Part shown: positions 15,369-23,552 of the stretch, in pieces | Layout: every line of letters starts with the position of its first letter | How positions within the stretch are numbered: position 1 is the first letter of the stretch | Assembly (NCBI GenBank): GCA_945952465.1 | Contig: CAMFIB010000001.1 | Location: 1,302,001 to 1,366,000, forward strand | Reading direction: 5' to 3' | DNA: 64,000 bases | Origin: an uncultured Pseudomonadota bacterium | Lineage (GTDB): Bacteria > Pseudomonadota > Gammaproteobacteria > Burkholderiales > Burkholderiaceae_C | The notes under the pieces: generated by a model | Database searches by the model: none | Told to the model about the DNA's origin: nothing | What the model saw: only the letters and a program-made list of their open reading frames with translations | Translations under genes and position numbers: made by a program

Positions 15369-16007
15369 ATGATCGTCGCGCTGCTCAACCAGAAAGGCGG
15401 CGTCGGCAAAACCACGCTGGCTACCCACATCGCTGGCGAGCTGGCGATGCGCGGCCAACACGTCGTGTTGCTGGACGCCGACCCGCAAGGCTCCGCGCTG
15501 GACTGGACGCAGCGCCGCAGCCAGCAAGGTTTGCCAAGGCTGTTCAGCGCCGTGGGCCTCGCACGCGAAACGCTGCACCAGGAAGCGCCAGAACTCGCCA
15601 GGCGGGCCGATCACGTCGTCATCGACGGGCCGCCGCGCATCGCCGCCTTGGCGCGCTCCTCGCTGCTGGCGGCCGAGCGCGTGCTGATCCCGGTGCAGCC
15701 CAGCCCCTACGACCTGTGGGCCAGCGCCGAGATGGTGGCGCTGATCCGCGAGGCGCAGGTGTTTCGGCCTGCGCTGCGCGCGGCCTTCGTCATCAACCGG
15801 CGCGTGAGCACCACGGTGATCGGACGCGAAGCACGCGGCGCGCTGGCCGAGCAGCCGCTTCCTGCGCTGCGCGCGGAAGTGCATCAACGCATCGTGTTCG
15901 CCGACAGCGTGGCTGCTGGCCGGCTGGCACGCGAGACGGCGCCGGACAGCGTCGCCGCGCGCGAAATCACCGCACTGGTGGACGAACTGCTGCGGTGGCC
16001 GACATGA
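15369..16007 (+). CDS. parA: ParA-family partition ATPase
   Basis: A 212-aa deviant Walker ATPase of the small ParA (ParF/MipZ-like) type. It starts MIVALLNQKGGVGKTTLATH, with the deviant P-loop KGGVGKTT, followed by VVLLDADPQGSALDW (Walker A') and HVVIDGPP (Walker B). GGGAGG at 15355-15360 supports the ATG at 15369. It overlaps the following small gene by ATGA, the usual ParA-partner arrangement. It sits next to the candidate origin and should segregate the replicating form of the element. Confidence 0.92.
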   Translation: MIVALLNQKGGVGKTTLATHIAGELAMRGQHVVLLDADPQGSALDWTQRRSQQGLPRLFSAVGLARETLHQEAPELARRADHVVIDGPPRIAALARSSLLAAERVLIPVQPSPYDLWASAEMVALIREAQVFRPALRAAFVINRRVSTTVIGREARGALAEQPLPALRAEVHQRIVFADSVAAGRLARETAPDSVAAREITALVDELLRWPT

Positions 16008-16279
16008 GCAGCCCCGCCAGCAAGCGCACGACAAAGCGCGTCGGCATCGGCGCGCGTCCGCCCGCGAATCCGCACGCCGAGGCGTGGATTCGCCAGGGCG
16101 ACGCCGATGCGCTGGGCAAGGGCGACCTCTACACCGCACGCCTGACGCTCGACATCACGCCCGCAATGCGGGCGCGCATCAAGGTGTCGGCGTTCACGCA
16201 AGGCGTGACGGTGGCCGAACTGCTGCGCGGCCTGCTGGAGCGCGAGTTTCCAGAACAACGCAGGGAGAACACACCATGA
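16004..16279 (+). CDS. small ParA-partner protein, probably ribbon-helix-helix DNA-binding
   Basis: A 91-aa basic protein. The N-terminal half is flexible and Arg/Lys/Pro-rich (KRTTKRVGIGARPPANPHAEAW). The C-terminal half (YTARLTLDITPAMRARIKVSAF then VAELLRGLLEREFP) has the beta-strand/helix/helix pattern of RHH proteins such as ParG. Both ends overlap neighbours by ATGA. It is likely the centromere-binding partner of ParA; no parS-like array is obvious upstream of parA apart from the iterons. Confidence 0.75.
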   Translation: MSSPASKRTTKRVGIGARPPANPHAEAWIRQGDADALGKGDLYTARLTLDITPAMRARIKVSAFTQGVTVAELLRGLLEREFPEQRRENTP

Positions 16280-16833
16280 CCGCATCCGCTTCGTCTGCCC
16301 CCGCGCCTGTTGCCTTCGCGGCCACGGCTGCACCGTCGCCGCCACTCCTAGCACACGCGACGGGGCCAACATCAACGCCGCTAACGCGCGTTTCGCTGGC
16401 CTTCCTGGAGCACCGTTTCAAGCTCTACCTGCGCTTCGGCGAACCGGCGCGCACGCTGCGGCTCGACCGCTGGCGCAGTCTCGCCGTATTCATGCCGAAT
16501 GCCATGTTCTGCCGCATTCGCTGGCAGTCCACCGACTACGGCACTGTTCGCTGGCAGCTCATGGTGATGCAGGCTTGCACGCCGCTGGACGCGGCGCAGC
16601 GCATCCCCGGTGTGCAGCCGGGCGCACGCCTGCTGCTGCACACCGAGGGCGAGAACCAGGTGCGCGCCGTGCTGGAGCGCATCGACGCCATCGAGGCGCT
16701 GGGGATCGCGCCATCCGCCGCTTCACCCGCGTACTGGCGCACGCTCGCCAACCGGCTCGCTGCGCGCCTGCCGCTGCCCGAATACACCGCCGAGCGGCAC
16801 GCCGGATGGCTCATCGGGAGGGCGCTGCCATGA
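16276..16833 (+). CDS. DUF2840 family protein of the transfer region
   Basis: A 185-aa protein. After a low-complexity Ala/Ser/Pro N-terminus comes the DUF2840 core LTRVSLAFLEHRFKLYLRFG and RIRWQSTDYGTVRWQLMVMQAC, ending with ERHAGWLIGRALP. The family is found between parA and traF in Tn4371-like elements and its function is unknown. It overlaps both neighbours by ATGA and is part of one coupled unit parA-partner-DUF2840-traF. Confidence 0.85.
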   Translation: MTASASSAPAPVAFAATAAPSPPLLAHATGPTSTPLTRVSLAFLEHRFKLYLRFGEPARTLRLDRWRSLAVFMPNAMFCRIRWQSTDYGTVRWQLMVMQACTPLDAAQRIPGVQPGARLLLHTEGENQVRAVLERIDAIEALGIAPSAASPAYWRTLANRLAARLPLPEYTAERHAGWLIGRALP

Positions 16834-17417
16834 CCGCCGTTTCGACTGTCGGCACCGCGCCGCGTCCTCGCTCACGCCTGCGCGCTCGCATCGTGCTCGC
16901 GTGCCTGTCTGCCTGCGGCCTCGCTGCGCTGGCCTGGGCGTCCTTCGTGCATCCGCTGCCGCGCATCATCTACAACCCGTCCGACAGCGTGGCGGTCGGC
17001 TGGTATCGCGTGGAACCGCTCCACCAGCGTACCGACTCGCTGCACCAGCCTTTGTCCGTTGGCAGCATCGTCTTGACCACGTTGCCGGCAGACACCGCCG
17101 CGCTGGCCGCGCAGCGCCGCTACCTGCCGGCGCGCGTGCCGCTGCTCAAGCGCGTGGGCGCCGTCGCGCCGCAAACGGTGTGCGTGTTTGATGCGCTGGT
17201 CTGGATCGACGGCGTGCCGGTGGCCGCCGTGCTGCCCGCCGACCGGCTGGGCCGTCCGCTGCCTTCCTGGCGGCAGTGCCGCCAGCTTCGGCCTGGCGAA
17301 CTGTTCCTCTTGAGCGTGACCAACCCGGCGTCGTTCGACAGCCGGTATTTCGGGCCGGTCAGCGCATCCGCCGTGATCGGCGTCGCGCATCCGATCTGGC
17401 TGGAATCCCGCCCATGA
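16830..17417 (+). CDS. traF: TraF-type S26 signal peptidase (pilin maturation)
   Basis: A 195-aa S26-family serine peptidase. A single N-terminal transmembrane helix (about residues 20-40) anchors it in the inner membrane. The catalytic serine is Ser53 in NPSDSVAVGWYR and the general-base lysine is about Lys107 in VPLLKRVGAV. In RP4, TraF cleaves and cyclises the TrbC pilin, so the partner here is TrbC at 45868. It follows DUF2840 with ATGA overlap. Confidence 0.92.
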   Translation: MTAVSTVGTAPRPRSRLRARIVLACLSACGLAALAWASFVHPLPRIIYNPSDSVAVGWYRVEPLHQRTDSLHQPLSVGSIVLTTLPADTAALAAQRRYLPARVPLLKRVGAVAPQTVCVFDALVWIDGVPVAAVLPADRLGRPLPSWRQCRQLRPGELFLLSVTNPASFDSRYFGPVSASAVIGVAHPIWLESRP

Positions 17418-17869
17418 TGGCCGTCGATTCGCTGCACGTTGCCATGCATCTCATCGTGCCATCGGGCGTGTCGTCCTGCTGGTCGTCGCCGTGTCGTCGC
17501 GCGTGCAGTGCGGGTGCATTCGCACCGCACTTCGCGCTGTCTCCGGCGCAGCCGTCCAACGTGCAGGCGTCTTGCCTCGAACGCGCCCGGCCTGCGGCCG
17601 TATCCGCGTTCGCCGGCGCGCTGGCTGCTGGTGCAGCAGCGCCACCGGGCCGCGATTGCCGGGAGCGGATGCGGGAGGCAAATGCGGAAGGCAAGACAAA
17701 AGGACGCGGCACCGGGCCGCGTCGAAAGCCTGTCTGCACGTGGGGGCGGCGCGGCACGCAGCGGCTTCGCCGCCGTGCTGCTTGTGGCGCGTGGCCCGCG
17801 TCGATATGGGCTTGTCCGCGTGCTTCGCACGACGGACTACGCCCCAGCTTTCAGGGAGAGAAGTCATGA
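17414..17869 (+). CDS. doubtful open frame between traF and the relaxase
   Basis: A 151-codon frame that overlaps the traF stop and the relaxase start by ATGA at both ends, which is the arrangement of a coupled gene. Its translation is poor: rich in Cys, Trp, Arg and Ser, with no recognisable motif. The same DNA contains two hairpins that look like oriT structure. I list it because of the junctions but think it more likely non-coding. Confidence 0.2.
   Translation: MMAVDSLHVAMHLIVPSGVSSCWSSPCRRACSAGAFAPHFALSPAQPSNVQASCLERARPAAVSAFAGALAAGAAAPPGRDCRERMREANAEGKTKGRGTGPRRKPVCTWGRRGTQRLRRRAACGAWPASIWACPRASHDGLRPSFQGEKS
17418..17865. other. candidate oriT region upstream of the relaxase
   Basis: A 448-base gap just before the relaxase gene, where MOBP elements usually keep oriT. 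It contains a 10-bp hairpin with a single bulge (AGTGCGG-G-TGC 17507-17517 against 17522-17531, ATTC loop) and an exact 8-bp hairpin (GACGCGGC 17703-17710 against 17716-17723). Short direct repeats GCGG(G/A)AGGCAA lie near 17670-17695. I do not find a convincing MOBP nic motif, so the site of cleavage is open. Confidence 0.4.
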
Positions 17870-19848
17870 TCAACCGCCGCGACGACGATTTCCGCATCCG
17901 CCCCAGCGCTCCAAAAAACCGCGGCCAGGGCTTCGTTTCCAAGGTGCTCCAGCAGGCCGGCAAGGCCAGTGGCGGCAAGTCCTCGGTGCGCCGTCCGGCA
18001 TCGGCCATCGGCGGCAAGGCCACCGGCCAGCGGCCCGGCTCACGCCTGGGGCGCGGCCATACGGCGGCGCGGTTTGCGGGCGCGAAGCTCACGCCCATGT
18101 CGCGGCGTGTGACTATCAAAACCTTGCTGGTCAACCAGCAGCGGGCCAGCCCGCAATCGCTCGCCAAGCACCTGCGCTACATCGAGCGCGATGGTGTGGG
18201 CCGTGATGGCGAGCCAGGCCGGGCCTATGGGCCGCAGACCGACGAAGCCGATCTGGATGCTTTCAAGGAACGCTGCGCCGACGACCGGCACCATTTCCGC
18301 TTCATCGTCTCGCCCGAGGACGGGGCCGAACTGGACGACCTGCGCACCTACACGCGGCATCTGATGAACCGCATGGAAGCTGACTTGGGCACGCGGCTGG
18401 ATTGGGTGGCGGTGGATCACTGGAACACCGACAACCCCCACACGCATTTGATCGTGCGCGGGCGCGACGACACCGGCAAAGACCTCATCATCGCCGGCGA
18501 CTACATCGCTGATGGATTCCGCCATCGTGCCGCTGAACTGGCGACCGAATGGCTGGGGCCGCGCACCGAACTGGAGATCCAGCAGACCTTGCAACGCGAG
18601 GTGGAGCAGGAGCGGTGGACGAGCCTGGATCGCACGCTGCAACGCGAGGCCGGCGAAGACGGCCGGGTGCAGATCGAACGCTTCAACGAACCGAAGCTGC
18701 AACGCCAACGCCTGCTGCTGATCGGCCGCCTGCAACGCTTGCAGCGCCTGGGACTGGCCGACGAGGCGCAGCCGGGCACCTGGGCCGTCCATGCCGATGC
18801 CGAGAAGACCTTGCGCGCCCTGGGCGAGCGTGGCGACATCATCCGCACCATGCAGCGTGCCATGCGCGGCGAGCCGCGCGAACTGGCGGTGTTCGAGCCG
18901 GGCGACGATAGCCGAACCATTCTCGGCCGCGTGGCCGCGAAGGGGCTGGCCGACGAGCTGCGCGACCGCGGCTATCTGGTCATCGACGGGGTGGACGGCA
19001 AGGCCCACTACGTCGCGCTCAACACCCGCGACGAGCTGGCGAACTATCCCACCGGCGCCGTGGTGGAGGTGAAGGGATCGGCCGACGTGCGCGCGGCTGA
19101 CAAGAACATCGCCGTGCTGGCGAGCGATGGCCTGTACCGCACCGACCACCACCTTGCTATCGCGCAGGGCCAGGCCGTACCGGGCCGCGATCCGCAGGAA
19201 GTCGTCGCGGCCCACGTCCGGCGCTTGGAAGCCCTGCGCCGGGCAGGCATCGTGGAGCGCGTGGCCGAAGGGCTATGGAAGGTGCCGGGCGACCTGCCCG
19301 ATCAGGGCCGTCGCTACGACGCGCAGCGCCTGGGCGGCGTGGCCGTGGAGCTGAAATCGCACCTGCCCATCGAGCGGCAGGCCCGCGTGATCGGGGCCAC
19401 CTGGCTTGACCAGCAGTTGATCGGCGGTGGCTCTGGCCTGGGCGACCTGGGCTTTGGCGGCGAGGCCAAGCAGGCAATGCAACAGCGCACCGACTTCCTG
19501 GCCGAACAGGGGCTGGCCGAGCGGCGCGGCCAACGCGTCATCCTGGCGCGCAATCTGCTGGCAATGCTGCGCAGCCGGGATGTAGCGCATGCCGCGAAGG
19601 ACTTGGCCGCCGAAACTGGCCTGGAGCACCGGCCCGTGGCCGATGGCCAGCGCGTGGCGGGTATCTACCGCCGCAGCGTCATGCTGGCCAGCGGGCGCTA
19701 CGCCATGCTCGATGATGGCATGGGGTTCAGCCTGGTGCCATGGAGGCCTGTCATCGAACAACGACTCGGTATGCCGATTTCTGCGCAGGTACATGACGGC
19801 CGCGTATCCTGGCAAATCCGACGGCAACAGGGCTTATCTGTTATCTGA
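17866..19848 (+). CDS. rlxS: conjugative relaxase (MOBP, VirD2-like) with DUF3363
   Basis: A 660-aa protein that nicks oriT and pilots the strand. The N-terminal 90 residues are basic and flexible. The relaxase domain follows (about 90-240), with the tyrosine-containing KHLRYIERDG, HHFRFIVSPEDG, and the metal-binding triad segment WVAVDHWNTDNPHTHLIVRG. Residues about 300-660 are DUF3363, including helicase-like DNA-binding repeats. Length and ending (VSWQIRRQQG) look complete. The catabolic cargo begins directly after its stop codon. Confidence 0.92.
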   Translation: MINRRDDDFRIRPSAPKNRGQGFVSKVLQQAGKASGGKSSVRRPASAIGGKATGQRPGSRLGRGHTAARFAGAKLTPMSRRVTIKTLLVNQQRASPQSLAKHLRYIERDGVGRDGEPGRAYGPQTDEADLDAFKERCADDRHHFRFIVSPEDGAELDDLRTYTRHLMNRMEADLGTRLDWVAVDHWNTDNPHTHLIVRGRDDTGKDLIIAGDYIADGFRHRAAELATEWLGPRTELEIQQTLQREVEQERWTSLDRTLQREAGEDGRVQIERFNEPKLQRQRLLLIGRLQRLQRLGLADEAQPGTWAVHADAEKTLRALGERGDIIRTMQRAMRGEPRELAVFEPGDDSRTILGRVAAKGLADELRDRGYLVIDGVDGKAHYVALNTRDELANYPTGAVVEVKGSADVRAADKNIAVLASDGLYRTDHHLAIAQGQAVPGRDPQEVVAAHVRRLEALRRAGIVERVAEGLWKVPGDLPDQGRRYDAQRLGGVAVELKSHLPIERQARVIGATWLDQQLIGGGSGLGDLGFGGEAKQAMQQRTDFLAEQGLAERRGQRVILARNLLAMLRSRDVAHAAKDLAAETGLEHRPVADGQRVAGIYRRSVMLASGRYAMLDDGMGFSLVPWRPVIEQRLGMPISAQVHDGRVSWQIRRQQGLSVI

Positions 19849-19888
19849 AGCCAGCAGCATATCGAGCACCCACTGCAAGGATGCGTCT

Positions 19889-20146
19889 ACAAGCGTTCTC
19901 GATGTTGACGACCGGAATGCGCCCGATGCCCATGCCGCGCAGCGCCACCTGTCCGGGGATCAGCACCTGGTCGGCCATGACACCAGCAGCGGCGTTGCCC
20001 ATGTCGGCGGCCTGCAGCTGGGACGGGGTGATGCCTGCATCGGCAATGGCTTCGCCAATCGCCTCGGCGGCGAGCGATTTGAGACCGCAGTCAATGTGCT
20101 TGCCGAAACGGGTCATGCCCGTGCCAGCGACGAAGACGGGCTGCAT
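19889..20146 (-). pseudogene. truncated thiolase (lipid-transfer/SCP-x type), N-terminal 86 residues
   Basis: The frame starts MQPVFVAGTGMTRFGKHIDCG, the typical start of SCP-x-like thiolases, and runs to PVVNIENAC, which contains the catalytic cysteine. Homology then stops at base 19889 and about 15 unrelated residues lead to a stop at 19841. The complete family is about 390 aa. The break lies 41 bases from the relaxase stop, so the cargo was cut at its junction with the ICE backbone. A usual DUF35 partner gene is absent. Confidence 0.8.
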
Positions 20147-20155
20147 GGAAAGCGT

Positions 20156-21160
20156 CTAAGACTGGGCGGATGAGGAATTTGCACGCCTGCGCCAGAGGCT
20201 GGTGATCCAGCCGCTCAAGCCATTAGGGGCCAGGAAGACCACCGCGAGCAGTGCGAAGCCGAAGATCATCCACGGCGCGGATTGCGACACGCTCTCGGCC
20301 AGGTTGGGCGTGAGCACGATGAAGGCAGCCCCCAGGAAGGCGCCCCACAGGCTGCGCACCCCGCCCACGAAGCTGCCCACCAGCAGGGACACCGAGAGCA
20401 GGAAGGGAAAGTTCTCGGGCGCGACGAACTGGCCCGCCACCACGCTCAGGGCACCGGCCAGGCCGGTGAACGCCGCGCTGAGGCCGAACATCTGCGTGCG
20501 CAGGGCGGTGATGTCGAGTCCGCCCGCCGCCGCCGCGAGCGGCTGGTCGCGCGAGGCGTCCACCAGGCGGCCGAACTGCGAGCCGAGAATCCGCCGCGCC
20601 AGCAGGAAGGCGCAGAGCGCGCAGGCCGCAACGCAGGCCATGATGGCCCAGTCCGCCCGGTCGGCCAGCACCCCTGGGAACACAGGTTTTTCCAGGACGA
20701 TCCCCGCCACGCCACCGGTCAGCCACTCGATCTTTTTCCACTTGAGCGCCTGCGGTGTCACCACCGCCACCGCGAAGGTGGACAGCGCCAGATAAAGCAT
20801 GGGCAGCCGCAGCGCCGGGAAGCCGAAGAGGAAACCCGCCACGAAGCACAACAGCGCCGCCACCGGCACGCCCACGTAGAACGGCCAGCCCAGGTGATGC
20901 GAGAGCACCGCCGCGGTATAGGCACCGATGGCGAAGAAGGCGCTGTGGCCGAGCGAGATCTGGCCCGTGTAGCCGGTGAGCAGGTTCAGGCCCATGATGG
21001 CGATGCCATAGATCAGCACCTGCGTCATCACGTACAACGGATAACTTTGCCAACTAAAGGACCAGGCCAGCAGCGCGAGCCCGACCACCGAGGCCGTCCA
21101 GCGCAACCAGGTGGGCGATGCCACCGGGCGGATGTTGAGTGGGGCGCTCATGGTACTCAT
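20156..21160 (-). CDS. LivM-type ABC transporter permease
   Basis: A 334-aa inner-membrane permease of the branched-chain amino acid (HAAT) importer family, with 8-10 hydrophobic segments and the signature NLLTGYTGQISLGHSAFFAIGAY near the N-terminus. The C-terminal GGVRSLWGAFLGAAFIVL is also typical. The ATG at 21160 follows GGTGAGG; a GTG two codons earlier is too close to that box. It is the last complete gene of a five-gene importer operon read from 24743 to 20156. In catabolic clusters such permeases often import carboxylates rather than amino acids. Confidence 0.9.
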   Translation of the reverse strand: MSTMSAPLNIRPVASPTWLRWTASVVGLALLAWSFSWQSYPLYVMTQVLIYGIAIMGLNLLTGYTGQISLGHSAFFAIGAYTAAVLSHHLGWPFYVGVPVAALLCFVAGFLFGFPALRLPMLYLALSTFAVAVVTPQALKWKKIEWLTGGVAGIVLEKPVFPGVLADRADWAIMACVAACALCAFLLARRILGSQFGRLVDASRDQPLAAAAGGLDITALRTQMFGLSAAFTGLAGALSVVAGQFVAPENFPFLLSVSLLVGSFVGGVRSLWGAFLGAAFIVLTPNLAESVSQSAPWMIFGFALLAVVFLAPNGLSGWITSLWRRRANSSSAQS

Positions 21161-21162
21161 GC

Positions 21163-22035
21163 TCACACCCTCACCTGGGCCGTCTTGCCGAAGATACCGG
21201 CGGGCCGCAAGACCAGCATCGCGATGATCAACAGCATGATGCAGGTCAGTTTCAGGTCGTTGCCGACCACGTAGGCGCCCAGCAGGTTCTCCAGTACCCC
21301 GACGGCGAAGCCCCCGGCCACGGCGCCCACAGGGCTGGCGATGCCGCCCAGCAGCGCGCCCGCCAGTGCGTAGATCAGCGGCCCCATCATCATCGACGGC
21401 TCCAGGAACACGATGGGCGCGGCCATCAGCCCCGCCACGGCACCGGCCACCGCTGCAAGACCCCAGCCCACGGCCAGCACCTTGTTGGTGCTGATGCCCG
21501 ACAGTTCCGCCGACGGCGCGTTCACCGCCACCGCACGCATCGCCAGGCCGAACCGGGTGAAGCGGAAGAACGCGAATACCGCCGCCAGTTCGGCCAGGGT
21601 GACGAGCAGAACGCCGACCTCGTGGGCCGACAGATAGGGTTCGGCACGGCTGAGGACTCCACCGAACGGCGTGGCGAACTCCAGCATCTCATGCCCGAAC
21701 AGCCAGCCGACCAGGCTGTTCAAGATGATGAGCAGCGCGATGCTGGCCGCCACGACCGAGAGCACCGGCTTGTGCCGCAGGGGCTGGAAGATGACCCGCT
21801 CCAGCGCCAGCCCGAGCAGGAAGGAACCCACGACCACAACGGCGAAGGCCACCCACCATGATGCGCCCGCCTGAACCAACGCCCAGCTCATATAGGTGGA
21901 GAACATCGCCAGTTCGCCCTGCGCGAAGTTGACGGACGAAGTGCAGCGATAGATGAGCACGAGCGCGATGGCGAGGCTGGCATAGATGCCGCCCGCCGCC
22001 AGGCCCGAAGCTATCTGGTGAAGGAATGCTTGCAT
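21163..22035 (-). CDS. LivH-type ABC transporter permease
   Basis: A 290-aa permease with eight predicted membrane helices. The family motif YRCTSSVNFAQGELAMFSTY is near the N-terminus and GALLGGIASPVGAVAGGFAVG near the C-terminus. It pairs with the LivM-type gene, whose start is three bases before its stop. It forms the channel of the importer with that protein. Substrate unknown; see the binding protein entry. Confidence 0.92.
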   Translation of the reverse strand: MQAFLHQIASGLAAGGIYASLAIALVLIYRCTSSVNFAQGELAMFSTYMSWALVQAGASWWVAFAVVVVGSFLLGLALERVIFQPLRHKPVLSVVAASIALLIILNSLVGWLFGHEMLEFATPFGGVLSRAEPYLSAHEVGVLLVTLAELAAVFAFFRFTRFGLAMRAVAVNAPSAELSGISTNKVLAVGWGLAAVAGAVAGLMAAPIVFLEPSMMMGPLIYALAGALLGGIASPVGAVAGGFAVGVLENLLGAYVVGNDLKLTCIMLLIIAMLVLRPAGIFGKTAQVRV

Positions 22036-22055
22036 GGTGATGAACCTCTTTTTGA

Positions 22056-22772
22056 TCAGTGGCCGAGGTAGCTGCGGCGCACGGCGTCGTCTTCGCGCAG
22101 CTCGGCTGCGGTGCCCTGGGCAGTGACGCGCCCGCTTTCGAGCACATAGGCCCGGTTGACTAGGTTCAGCGCGACCTGGGCGTTCTGCTCCACGATGAGC
22201 GCCGTGAGGTGCTCGGTTTCGCGCAACTGGTGCAGGAGTTCGTAGATCTCCTGCGTCACGCGCGGCGCGATGCCGAACGAAGGCTCGTCCAGCAGCAGCA
22301 TCTTGGGGCGCATCATCAGCGCGCGCGCGATGGCCAGCATCTGCTGCTCGCCGCCGCTGAGCGTGCCCGCCGCTTGCTTCGCGCGGCTGGACAGCTTGGG
22401 AAACAGCGTCTGCATCCGGGCGATGTCCTGCTCGATGCCGTCCTTGTCGCGGCGGTGGATGGCGCCCACGCGCAGGTTCTCCAGCACCGTCAGGTCGCCA
22501 AAGGTGCCGCGCCCTTCGGGCACGTGGGCGATGCCCAGCGAGGCGATGGCGGGCGCGGCCATGTCGATGATGTCCTGGCCCTCGAAGCGCAGCGTGCCCT
22601 TGGCAGTCACCTGCTGGTGGCTGATGGCGCGCAGGATGGAGGTCTTGCCCGCGCCGTTGGCGCCGAGCAGCGCCACCATCTCGCCGGCCTGCACGTGCAG
22701 GTCGATGCCATGCACCACCGCCGTTCGGCCGTAGGCCACCGCGAGGTTGCGGATTTCAAGCCGTTGGGTCAC
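22056..22772 (-). CDS. LivF-type ABC transporter ATPase
   Basis: A 238-aa ATP-binding subunit. Walker A is LLGANGAGKTSIL (about residue 36), the ABC signature is LSGGEQQMLAIARAL, and Walker B is MLLLDEPSFGIA. The short length without a C-terminal extension marks it as LivF rather than LivG. It overlaps the LivG-type gene by four bases (ATGA), and is separated by 20 bases from the LivH-type permease gene. Confidence 0.93.
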   Translation of the reverse strand: MTQRLEIRNLAVAYGRTAVVHGIDLHVQAGEMVALLGANGAGKTSILRAISHQQVTAKGTLRFEGQDIIDMAAPAIASLGIAHVPEGRGTFGDLTVLENLRVGAIHRRDKDGIEQDIARMQTLFPKLSSRAKQAAGTLSGGEQQMLAIARALMMRPKMLLLDEPSFGIAPRVTQEIYELLHQLRETEHLTALIVEQNAQVALNLVNRAYVLESGRVTAQGTAAELREDDAVRRSYLGH

Positions 22773-23536
22773 AGCACACCTCCCAGATAGGCATCGAGCA
22801 CGGCGTCGTTGTTGGCCACTTCCTCGGGCGAGCCCTGGGCGAGCTTGCGGCCAAAGCTCAGTACCGCGAGGTCGGAGCAGGTCTTCATCACGAAGCGCAT
22901 GTTGTGCTCCACGACCACCATGGTCAGCTTCAATTCCTCGTGCAGGCGCAGCAGCACGTCGCGCAGTTCATCGACCTCGCCAGCGGTGAGGCCAGCGGCG
23001 GGCTCGTCGAGCAGCAGCAGCTTGGGCCGCGTCACCAGCGCCCGCGCGATTTCCACGCGGTGCTGGATGCCCACTGGCAGTTCCGCCACGCCCCGGTCGG
23101 CATAGTCAGACAGCCGCAGCGTGGCCAGGGCCGCGTCAGCCGAGTGCGCGATTTCTTCCTCGGCGGCACGGACGGCGCGCGAGCGCAGCGCGGCACCCAG
23201 CATCGACACCGGCAGCCGCGCGTGCGCACCCACCATCACGTTTTCGCGCACCGTGAGCGAGGGGTAGAGCGCCACGTTCTGGAAGGTGCGGCTCAGACCC
23301 AGCCGTGCCACGCCGTGGCGCGGCAGGCGCGTCAACTCGGCCTGGCCGAAGCGCACGCTGCCGTGGGTGGGCCGGTACAGGCCGCTGATGCAGTTGAAGC
23401 AGGTCGTCTTGCCAGCGCCGTTCGGCCCGATCAGGCCGAAGATGCAGCCCTCGGGCACGTCCATCGAGAAGGCGTCCAGCGCGACGACACCGCCGAAGCG
23501 GATCGTCAGGTCGCGTACGGAAAGAATGGGTTCCAT
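22769..23536 (-). CDS. LivG-type ABC transporter ATPase
   Basis: A 255-aa ATP-binding subunit. Walker A is LIGPNGAGKTTCFN, and Walker B is LLLLDEPAAGLTAGEVDELRD, which has the extension typical of LivG. The C-terminal segment LSFGRKLAQGSPEEVANNDAVLDAYLG is a LivG hallmark. The signature loop reads VAELPVGIQHRVEIARAL, so the usual SGGQ is replaced by PVGIQH. It works with LivF to power import. Confidence 0.92.
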   Translation of the reverse strand: MEPILSVRDLTIRFGGVVALDAFSMDVPEGCIFGLIGPNGAGKTTCFNCISGLYRPTHGSVRFGQAELTRLPRHGVARLGLSRTFQNVALYPSLTVRENVMVGAHARLPVSMLGAALRSRAVRAAEEEIAHSADAALATLRLSDYADRGVAELPVGIQHRVEIARALVTRPKLLLLDEPAAGLTAGEVDELRDVLLRLHEELKLTMVVVEHNMRFVMKTCSDLAVLSFGRKLAQGSPEEVANNDAVLDAYLGGVL

Positions 23537-23552
23537 CGCTGCGCTCGCCCCG

